Assembly (NCBI GenBank): GCA_027627225.1
Contig: CM051029.1
Coordinates: 25,180,851-25,244,850 of the forward strand
Origin: Congeria kusceri
Lineage: Eukaryota; Mollusca; Bivalvia; Myida; Dreissenidae
DNA: 64,000 nucleotides
Direction of reading: 5' to 3'
In this document: positions 27,401 to 39,400 of the stretch, in pieces
How the letters are laid out: every line of letters starts with the position of its first letter
Position numbering within the stretch: the stretch's first letter is position 1
Notes under the pieces: model-generated
Databases searched by the model: none
Told to the model about the DNA's origin: nothing
The model's input: the letters and a program-made list of their open reading frames with translations, nothing else
Position numbers and translations under genes: made by a program

Positions 27401-30400
27401 TATGAAAAATCAACTGAAATGGCTAAAATTATAAAGCGTTTCTAACGCTTTTTGTCGGTATTTTGGAAAACATGTGTACCACTTATATACGGATTAGTGT
27501 TAAACATTCACCTCAATGATCGGCCGTCAGAATAGCTGAGTGGTTACAGTGAAAGGTTTTTAATCCTGGCGGACGTGGTTTGAGTCCCGTCCAGGGCAAT
27601 TTTTTTTTAAATTTATTTTCTTGATATACTATTTGTTTTTTGTCAATCCAAGATCGTTTAAATTGCAGTTAAATTGCAGTTAAGACGCTAAGTTACATTT
27701 AAAAAAAAAACGAACATGTGTGAACAAGTCCCTTTCAAAGAAATATAGTTTCATGTTATACTGGTATTTGGCCAGTCTACTGCAGGTAAGATTAACATCA
27801 TATGTAAGCGCTACCAGTAGCCAAAATAGCCATTGGCTACAAAACTTTATGATTGGTTAAAATTTCTATAATTTTGCTACTAAATATTTTGGAAAACATT
27901 TAAACATGAAGCATATTTTCTGAAGATATTTCTAAATAATGGGTTTTCTTTGCAAAATCAAATTTTTTGGCTACTAGTTCAGATATTTTATCGCCAACCT
28001 AGTCAGATAGATCTACACGTAAATATTTTAAATTTTATAATTAATAATGTATAGCATGTTTACCAATTATGTATAATGTCTTTAATTAAGATATAATTTA
28101 ATTTTACAGAAGATCATGTTAGAATCGAAATAATTGACATGTTAGCGTTGGCTATTGCGGTAATCATCAAAAGTTTGGAGTTCTAATGTGAAGCACTTAA
28201 ACCACGAGGGCAGTAGCCCGAGTGGTTTGATGACAAGCATCGGAACGACAAACTGTTAGTTATTATCGTATTAAACTATTATTTGGATTCCAACACAATA
28301 TTCTGTAAAATTCTTCTGTAATTTTAAAGGTTATGAATGAAAACTATAGGAATCTATACTCCGCCCATTTTCCACAAAAGTACATTCACATGCGTTTCAG
28401 TGATGTCAATAAACCATAACAATTCAAATGACGTAAGCTTGGTTGATAAACATTGAGCGAATGGCGTTATACTTAAGAAATAATTGACGGGTAAATGTTG
28501 GTTATTGCGGTAATAACCAACGGTTTGGAGCTCCGATGCGTAGGAATTAAACCACGAGGGCGGTAGCCCTAGTGGTTTGATAACAAGTATAACGACAAAC
28601 CGTTGGTTATTAACGCAATAACAAACTGTTATTCGTCAGTTATTTTGATTCTAACACATCCTTATATAAAATTCGTATTTTTAAAGGTTTAAATGAGAAC
28701 TATATTTATCTGTACTCCGCCCATTTTCCGAGACGTGCGTTTCTGTGACGTTAATCAATCATAACAACTCAAAATGATGTCAGCTTTATTGATAAACATT
28801 GAGCGAATGGCGTCATACTGATCGATATAATACAGTTAAAATATCATGCCAAACAGCGCAAATCAAAAACATATTAACAAAACGTTAACGTTTTTGTGAA
28901 CTTAAGTACAAAATATATAGTACAAATGTGGTTAAATTGCTTACATAATGCAAACATGATTTGTTTGTCACAATTTGCTATCGCGCGTTTGAGCACGTGC
29001 ATTTTACGAAACAATTTCTTCGAATTTCCGGAACTATTTTCAAAACGTTAAGCTCCGCTGATAATTTGTTGCAGAATAACCCACAGTTATTTTCCTTCTT
29101 ATCTACGGACCACTAGCCGCGTGCCGTGGTAGATTGTTGATAAATACTGTGAAAATATTAAGCACCTGCATTTTACGGAACGCTTTTTAATTACCGGAAC
29201 TATTTTCAAAACATAAGGCTCCGCCCATAATTTGTTGCAGAATAACCCATGGTTGATTTTATTCTTTATCTATGGAAAATTAGCGGCGTGGCCGTGCTGT
29301 GTTAGAATAAAATATAACGCGATTAATAACACAAATGAATTTGCTGTTTATTTTTGATGTAATTAAATATGTTAATATTGATTATAGCGATAAATAAGAA
29401 CATGATAATTAATGCAAGGCATATAACAATTAAATATAGGATGTATATTTTGTGTGTGAGATTGCTTAAGCAAATTCATACAATTAAACTTCTGAATTCA
29501 AATGCATGAAACTTATTGTTCTAATTAGTGAAATTATTCCAACATTCAATTAATTGGCATATAGTGTACGTTTTAATAAATAATGCAACTTCAACAAAAG
29601 CAACTATATTATTTTCCTACTGATAACCCATGCTTTATTTGCACAAAGATTACACGTACAAAACAACACACAGTAGTAAAGTAACATTTTCTAAATAGTC
29701 GCGAAAATACATGATAATAGAGATATATTTACTGATTTAAAGTGCAATTATGATTATTAAGTTATGACATACATTTTTTTCCAAGTGCAAAACACATATT
29801 TACTTACTTGATATTTAAGAAATGCAAGCTGCACTGTGCTCCTCGAAAGAAAATCTGCAGTTGACAAAACAAGATAGCGGTCGTGAATAACTGCCTCGAA
29901 CTGGTCATAGAAGCACACATCAGACTGACCGATATGGGCATGTTTGCTGGGTCCCATATGGACTTGCTAGTTAGGAACCGATATGGTTTCTCTTGCTGGG
30001 ACCTATATGGGTTTGCTATTGGTGACCCATCTAGGCCTGCTTTTTGGGGGCCCATATGGTCATTCTGACTGGGACCCATGTGGGTTTGCTTTTGGGTGAC
30101 GCATATCTAGGCTTTCATGCTGGGACCCATATTGGCTTGTTTGCGTGGGTCCTACCTGGGACTGATAAGGGCATAACAATGTATGTGGGACCCTTACAGA
30201 ACCCATGTGGTTTATTAGCCCAATTATAGCCCATATTGAGTCCACATAGGCTGGCTTGGCGGGACCCATACGAGCTTACTTGCTGGGGACCCATATGGTC
30301 TTTATTAATGGGACTTGTATTGGGTTGAATGTTGGTGTCCCATATGTGCTTGCTTGTTGGGAACCCATATGGGGATGCTCTTTGTGACCCATATGGGCTA

Positions 30401-33400
30401 GTTTGTTGGAGACCCATACGGGCCTTTTAGCTGGGTCCCCATATGGACTTGCTTGTTTGGTACCCATGTGGGCTCTCATGCTGGGATCCATATGGTCTTG
30501 CTGTTGTTGACCCATATGGGCTTGCTTGTTGGGGACCAATATGGGCTGTCTTGCTGGGACCCATATGGACTTACTTGTTGGGGACCTATATGGGCTTTTT
30601 TTGTTGGGACCCATACTTGGTTGGCGCCCATTAGGGCTTTCTTGCAGGGACCCATATGGGCTTGCTTGCCTTGGCTCCAACTGGGTCTGATTCGGGAAAT
30701 ACAACGCTTATGGGTCCAACATGGGGCACATGTAGTGTATCAGCCCAGGTATAGCCCATATCGGTCCACATGGAATGGCTTACAGGGATCCATATGGGCA
30801 TACTTTCTGGGAATCCATGTGGGTTGACTTCCTTGGTCCAATATGGGCCCGGTATGGGCGGAAAAATACTTTCTGGGGCCCATATGGTATATGTGTCCAT
30901 ATGGGCTTGCTTGCAGGGTTCGTGATAGGACCAATATGTGCTTACTAGTTGGGAACCCATATGGGCTTTCTTGCTGGGACATATATGGACTTGCTTGCCT
31001 GCGACCCAAGTGGGTTTAACATGGGCAATACGATGTATATTGGTCTCACATGTGGAAGATCAGCCCGGATGTAGCCCTTATCAGGCCCACATCTGATAGC
31101 TTTACGGGACTCATATGGGCATACTTGGAACCCATGTGGGCTTGCCTGCTTGGTCCAATATGGGCCCGATATAGGCCTGATATAGGCAGAAAAACATATA
31201 TGGGTCCCACATGGGGCTATATGGTATATTTGCTCAGGTATTTCCCATATTGGGCTCATAAAGGCCTACTTGCTGGGGCCCATATGGGGCTGCTTATTGA
31301 ATAAACACATGGGCTTTCTCGATGGGGACCCATATGGGCTTGCCGTTTGTGACCAATATGGGTCTGTTTATTTGGGTCCCATAGAGGCCTGTTTGAGACC
31401 CATATGGGCTTTCTTGCTGGAACCCATTTGGGCTTGGTTGTTGGGGACCAATATATGCTTTCTTGCTGGGACCCATATGAGTTTACTAGTTGTGAACCCA
31501 CATCTGCTGTTTTGTTGGTACCTTTGTGGGCTTGCTTGTCTGGGACCCAAGTGGGTCTAACATGGGCAAGCTGATGTATATTAGTCCCATATGGGGCCCA
31601 TGTGGAAGATCAGCCCAGGTATAGCCCTTATCAGGCCCACATGTTATGACTTACCGGGACCCATATGGGCATACTTGCAAGAAACACATGTGGGCTTGCC
31701 TGCTTGGTCCGATATGGGCCCGATATAGGCTGAACAAATAATATATGGGTCCCGCATGGGGCCCATAAGTTATATTTGCCCGCCTGTAGCCCATATTGGG
31801 CCTATATGGGCATGCTTGCTGGGGTATAAGCAGTGTATCTGATAGCAAGTTTATTATTTTTAGTGACATTATTGGTCTGGTTCCTTAACAAGTGACATGT
31901 ATGCGTTACTTCAAACTTAAATAAAGAATAAGTCATAAAATATATAATATGAAAGGAGAGGTTATATATTGGTCTTTACTCGTCTTGAATTGAAACTATA
32001 TGACAACCATGCTCTAGAATATATTACATTTGTTAATTAAATAATTATTGTGTTGATGTCGCACATCTTTTAATTAGTTTCAAAGGACTATACACACTAA
32101 ATATATACCATGGTTATTTTTCTCTCAATGAGTGTTATGTGAAAAAGAAATCATTACGTTTTTGGCCGATTTACTGTCTATTTTCTTGCAGATACCAGAC
32201 AGATTCATTGCTATGCCAAGAGGAGGCGAGGTCGACTTCCATTTCACTGTCAATCTACCCGTGGTTTGCTTAGACGGTAAGGCATGCACCGTGGAATTGA
32301 AGGTGATCGACGAGAGTGACGACTACCAGTGTCAAGACTCGACTCTGGCAGTAAAGGTATGCACTAGATGGCTACCACGGGTTTCATTCTCAAAAATACG
32401 ATTTTGATACGTATCTGCATCGGGTATATTTGATTTATATATGTGAAGGAAAGAGTTTTATTAATGTTATAGTCACGGAAATAACGAAAGAATATTAAGT
32501 ATGTTTCGCTGATCTAGTGTCAGTACCTTAGATAGATAGGAGGAAGTAATGTAAAAAAAAACAACGCTTTTATGTTAATTAATTTAGTAAAATACAAGTA
32601 AGTTTTTGTTACAATTATATATTGAATAATTGTTTTTCTAAGAGAATTTAAGTTATTTATGACCAAATTTAACACATGAAAATGCTGAGATATTTGTTTC
32701 AGAATGCATCTTTGATAATACGTGGATAAAATGATTATATAAATTGGGAACTGTTTCAGAACGAGCGCACTTGTGGCGATTTTATCAGCGGCATCCAGTT
32801 GTTCAGGAACATTGGGACATTCAAAAAAGAGAGGTCGATGACATTGACGACGAAGAACAACAACAAATACTCGCTGAGGGATGCGTTCGCCATGACAGTG
32901 TTCATTGAGTCAGAGGGGGTCGTTGAGCCATTCTGGAACAACTGCTACTTCACGGACAAGATAAATGTACGATGATGCTTTGGTTATTAATGAACAAAAA
33001 TGTTTCAATGAATTGCTTTATATTAAAAGAACAACGTTATGAATATCAGAAAGAAGTGTTTTTACTTTACTCTTCTTGCATATTGTTTAAAAACAACAGA
33101 AAATAGACTTCTGACCATATTGTAGTACGATACATGCTTCCTATCCCAAAGAATTCGTTATTTTAACTGTGTACACGATGCAGTTATAAGATTTAATATA
33201 ATTGAAACGTATTTAAATGTCCAAAGTAAAAGAAAAAAAAAGTAATGCAAACCTGGAGTTTGATCATATTCATTAAATTGCAAATTATGTACACTAATAT
33301 TTACGAAACTCGATGCTCTTACACATGGGTCAAATACATCCTATACTTTGAAGTGGTGTTAGTTGTTAGTCGGATACTTTTTTGTTTCCTCCCCGTTGCA

Positions 33401-36400
33401 ATATTTCATTGTTGCATTGTTTTAATTTTAAATAAAAAACAGAACTATATTTCTTAATATGTTATGGATTTGTAGAAATACTTGGTTTCACTAATACTCT
33501 TTATGTTTGTATTATTACATTATTTTCTGCTCTATAAGTGTTTGCACTAACCCTGAATGTCAAGAGCTTCTCATAACTATGTTTCACTGATATTCTAGGA
33601 TTTTGTAATAGCACTATTTCACTGATATTCTAGGGCTTTGTGATAACACTTATTTCCTGATATTCTAGCAGTTTGTAATAACATTATTTCACTGATATTC
33701 TAGTAATGTTTAATAACAATATTTTCCTGATGTTAAAGAGCTTTGTAAAAACACTATTTCACTGATATATAAGGGCTTTGTAATAACACTATTTCACTGA
33801 TATTCTAGGAGTTTGCAATAACACTTCTTCGATGATATTCTAGCAAATTGTAATAATACTATTTCACTGACATTCTAGGGCTTTGTAAAAACACTATTTG
33901 AAATTTTACTATTTCAAGGATATTCAAGGAGTTTATTATAACACTGTTTCACTGATATTCTAGGGCTTTGTAAAAACACTATTTGTAAGATTACTATTTC
34001 AAGGATATTCAAGGAGTTTATTATAACACTGTTTCACTGATATTCTAGGGCTTTGTAATAACACTATTTGTAATATTACTATTTCAAGGATATTCAAGGA
34101 GTTTATAATAACACTATTTCACTGATATGCTAGGGTTTTGTAATAACACTATTTCACTGATATTCTAGGGCTTTGTGATAACGCTATTTCACAGATATTC
34201 TAGGAGTTTGTAATAATACTATTTCACTGATATTCTAGGGCTTTGTAATAACACTATTTCAATGATGTTCTAGGAGTTTGTGATAACAATATTTCACTGA
34301 TATTCTAGGAGTTTGTAATAACACTATTTCACTGATATTCTAGGGCTTTCTAATAACGCTATTTTACTGATATTCAAGGAGTTTGTGATAACACTATTTC
34401 ACTGATATTCTAGGGCTTTGTAATAACACTATTTCACTGATATTCTAGGGCTTTGTAATAACGCTATTTCACTGATATTCTAGGAGTTTGTAATAACATT
34501 TTGTCACTTATATTCTAGGGCTTTGTAATAACATTGATATTCTATGGCTTTGTATTAGCACTATTCAGGGTGATTGTCATACAATTATTTCGCTGATATT
34601 TTATACGTATGTACTTAAACTATTTCATTGATCTTCTAGGTATTTGTTCGTGACATCGACACCTTCTGGAAAGGCGTCTACTGCTATACCACCAACGATC
34701 CACGGCTGATGACATTCGATGGACAGTACGTGGAAAACTTAACAATTAGATATTCAATTACGTTTCATAAAAGTACAATTGCAGTTGCAATCGCTTCTCC
34801 ATTCCCTATAATATAATATGAAATTGCCCCAATATATAAAATATCTGATGTAGCACTTATATTTGCTTTCAACAGTTTATAAAAGTTGATTCCATATACA
34901 TAATATTTATTATTCGGTGCCAAAAAATATTTTAGCCTCTATTAATAGATTAACTACGTGCATTGAATACGAAATGCTGTATTTGTCCCAGGTTTATGGA
35001 CTGATTTAATTACATGAATATACTAATATGTTCACTCTTTGAAGACTATTCATTCGTCCATCAGCTTGCTATTGAACATTTGATGAGTAGTCATACCACT
35101 CAGACAAGGTTCATATGAGGCGTGTCATGAGAAAACCGGGATTAATGCATGTGCGCAAAGCGTCGTCCCGGATCAGCCTGTGCAGTCCGCACAGGCTAAT
35201 CCAGGACGAAATTTCCGCTTTTATGGTATTTATGGTATTTTCTGTTAAAAGGAAGTCTCTTCTAACATAAATCCAAGTGGAAGGCGGAAAATGCCGTCAT
35301 AGATTAGATTGTACGGACTGCACAGGCTAATCCGGGACGACATTTTACGCATATGCATTATGCCCAGGTTTTCCCACGACATGCCTCATATAGATGTAAA
35401 TTGTTTCAAACCCAGTAGACCAAGAGTGGAACATACCAGCGAATAGTTATCTGGCACCCAGGCCACGAATGTAATGGACTTACTGTCGAACATAGTCTTT
35501 TACTTTTGTAAAAGCACTAGTGATTGATATTTATTGAGTTTAAGTCGATTCTTTATTAATCAGTTTATTAATGGGATTGGTAAAAATGGGCCAAAAACAT
35601 TGCTATGTGGTTCAGCCATTAGTTAGTTTTGACATATAGTGATTTTGAACAAATGCATTTAATTTTATTCATGCAATGCCATGAATATAAAAAATGTACA
35701 TAAATACATGCATCTATTGAATATTCCGGTAACGGTATATATTTTAGGTATTACAGCATGCAGTTGTCTGGAGAATTCACACTTTATCAACATCAGAAGT
35801 ATCCCATAGAAGTAAGATTTATGATTATTCAACTACAGTGAGTTTTATTTACAATAGTTTCTTCAATATTGAACATAATTCGTGTCTGTTGTATTTAAAA
35901 TTACAACATTCAGCTAGATGCAACTGCACTGGCCTGTATCATCCGGTGAACGTAGTATATTTAGTATTCTATAAGACAAAAATAACAAGAACGTGCTGTA
36001 ATTGATAAAATATTTATGTTATACGAATATTCATTTAAATATTATTCACATTCTTGAAATATGCATACATGCATATATCTAAAACTGTTCTTTTATTTGT
36101 TGTTTAGATCGGTATATATTTACTTATTATTACCATTAGTATCATATTATGCTACTAATCTAATATATTTTCCCTGTATCTATCAAATAACTGCTCGTTT
36201 TCTTTTCAATGTTTCAAACACTGTGAATTTTGTTTCCATTGTTGCATCAAACAGGTCCAGACCGAAGTGTGCATTTTATTTTATTTTTCCATCAAATAGG
36301 TACAAATAGGCGTGTGCATTTTATTTATCTTTTTTGCATCGAACAGGTTCAGATCCAGACTGAGCCCTGCTGGCCGGGCGGCTGGACGACGTGCACCTGT

Positions 36401-39400
36401 GGAGTGACCGTGCGCGCCGGACGTGACGTATACACGGTGACCCACTGTGAAAACATGCACCTTATCGAGTGGATAGATCTAAAGGATGATTTACTGGAAG
36501 TTTATATAGAACCAGGCTACATGCACAAGGTACACGTTATCCGCTATTCTGATTGTTTGAATTGTGCTGTTTTATTCATCAATTATGTTGGTAAAAGATA
36601 CGCTGTCGTTGGGACATTGAGATCCTGTACGGTTGATGAATATGATGTGAATCGTAGTTTAAATACGGAAGGCCTTTTAATGTTAAAAACGATAGCCTGT
36701 CAGATGTGCTCTTTCATTAATACGAATAAAAAAAACACACAAAAAAAACAAATGCCCCACAACCTACTTTTCACAGCTACAAACAGTACTCGATTTATTA
36801 AAACATGCCTTGTATACATCAACTGCTTGCATATAAGTTGTAGGCGTTTCAAACGCATATATTTCCATCTGATTACTTTATCTTGAGAGATACCAGTTTG
36901 CAATGTGTGCCACGCCAAAAGATTGTATATCATGAGAGATAAGCTATATTACATATCTTTTTTACAGTTTTACCTTCCGCATGGAACGATAGTTGAGGCA
37001 AGGTATTATATCAGTCCTTGGTGGTCAACGATGAGTGTGTATGTGTACCCGTCGCCCAACGATATGAATCATGTAGGAGGACTGTGCGGAACGTTCAACG
37101 GTGACTGGCAGGACGACTTCCTGCATAGCGACGGGGTCACAAAAACCAAGTCCCCGGCTAACGACTGGGGATTTTGGTGGTGGTGGAGATGGGGTGGCAA
37201 TCCTGATAACTTCTCACAATCTTGGAGGTGAATATGTTCACAGTTGTTATGGATTCTGCACAGTTAATGCAAAGATTACACCTTTCACTGGAGTATGTAT
37301 AAACCTTTGTTCTAAGATACCTACTTTTACATGTGTAAACATCACATTTCAACGTTCGGTATTTTCCCAGTTTCAATAGATATGCATTGAATATTGACAG
37401 GATTAAATCAAACATTAACTCGACAGATGATTACGGGATTAATATGAATAGATCAGTATAGCTGTAGGGCACGAGGCGTATGTTAATAAAAATCATTTTT
37501 TGACAAATTCCAGACATTCTGCGGAATTAATGTTTTGCAACTTAATGTAGCCAATACTTTCAGTGGGATTAGCTCATGTCATTTCTTTCTGCACATGTTT
37601 TTGTCTGTAATCCGGTTTAAACCCCTCAAATTTGTGCATTGACTCATACCATGGCAGTGTCCCTAGTTTTAGTTATGTGTTTTATGTAAAGCCGATTCAG
37701 CTGATGATGTGTTCAGATTTAAATGTCAATCAATGGCATTGTGATTTGATAGACTTTTACTATAAATTCTTTGATATTACATGATTAAAAATCGTAACTA
37801 TATATTGAATTTTCATTGTCAAAGGTTGTGACGCATGTCCACGCTGCGATTTATTTTATTTTATTTTGTTTTCATGCAGTGTTCCAGAGGAACGCTCTTT
37901 GATGAACCCTGACTACGTTGCAACACTGGAATCCTGGAACACCAACGATAAGTTATGTGTCTGCCCACTAATAGTCAACAAACGAGAGAAGTGGTGCTCC
38001 AGGAATGAGGACGCAACTTGCGTCGATTTCATATGTATGATTCTTTTTATGTTTTAAAAATATCAATTACTAGTATTTTAACCTAAAGTTTTTTGCAGGT
38101 TTTTGCCACTAAAATTTTTACTCCTCCTGTTACTCCTTCCTAGCTTTTGCTAAAGAAAACTCATTTATAATCATCGAAAGCATATGTGGTCATAACGGCT
38201 TAGATTAATACAAATTTAAGCATGTACACGTTTCATCATAGTATATTTTTTAAATATGTTCCTTATATCTGAATACACATTTTGTTGGGTATATTATTTT
38301 CGTAGATAAGAAACGCGGTAAGAGGATTGAGAAGATCCTTCGAGACGAGCGTTCTGTGGATCATTTCCACTACCGGGAGGAGGCGGACATTAGAGAGAGA
38401 CTGCTAAAGTTGCGGACGCTGAGGAAAGAAAGGAGTGTATCCAGAGTGAAGGTAAGGGAATAGAGGAGTTCGTTCAGAGTGAAGGCAAGAACAGACAGGA
38501 GTGCGTCCAACATGAAGGTATGGAAAGAGAGGAGTGCGTACAGAGTTGAGGTAATGAAAGGCAGGAGTGCGTCCAGATTGAAGGTAAGGAAAGAAAGGGG
38601 TGCGTCCAGAGTGAAGGTGAGGAAAGAAGGAGTGCGTTCAGAGTAAAGGGGTGAGGAAAGAAAGGAGTGCATCCAGAGTGAAGGTAACGAAAGAAAGGGG
38701 TGCGTCCATAGTGAAGGTGGGGAAAGAAGGAGTGCGTCCAGAGTAAAGGGGTGATTAAAGAGAGGAGTGCGTCCAGAGTGAAGGTGAGGAAAGAAGGAGT
38801 GAGTCCAGAGTGAAGGGGGTGAGGACAGAAAGGAGTGCGTCCAGAGTAAAGGTAAGGGAATAATGATGTGCATCCAGAATGTTAAGGAAAGAGCGTAGTG
38901 CGTCAAGAATGAATGTGGAGAAACAAACGAGTGCATCCAGAGTGAAGGTAAGGGAAGTGAGGAGTGCATTCAGCGTGAAGTGAGGAAAGAAAGAAGTGCA
39001 TCCAGAGTGAAGGTAATGAAAGAGAGGAATGTGTTCTGAGTAAAGGTGAGTATAGAGAGAAGTCCGACTAGAGTAAAAATGAGTTTGGAATGGTTTTGTT
39101 CATTTAGAGTAGTAGTATGTGGTGATTCGGGTTTTGTCCATTAATCATAGTAACTTCAAGGTGTACTGAGTGTGATATGTCCATACATTCTTATGGATTA
39201 TATTGCTCTAAGGATGGACTTGATTGTTTTCCATTTCGGGTGTTTGTATGATTTTGAATCAAATTACATATTACTATTACATTTACGCGTTGCAAGTTCT
39301 TAATTGATTTTTTTTAAATTCTTTATCGCGTTCATAAGATGCGTTTTTAAACGACATTTATCGTCGACATTGTGTATGAAGTAAAGATTGCGTTTAACAG

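Noticed and set aside
27526..27598. A functional tRNA gene
   Set aside because: Acceptor ends do not pair and the T arm is irregular; kept only as a tRNA-derived remnant.
29757..31869. Many ORFs of 60–142 codons on both strands
   Set aside because: By-products of the ~30-bp array, all frames open, no domain.
38370..38969. Minus-strand ORF of 199 codons (Leu/Ser/Phe-rich repeats)
   Set aside because: Antisense reading of the ~34-bp minisatellite and of the end of a real exon.
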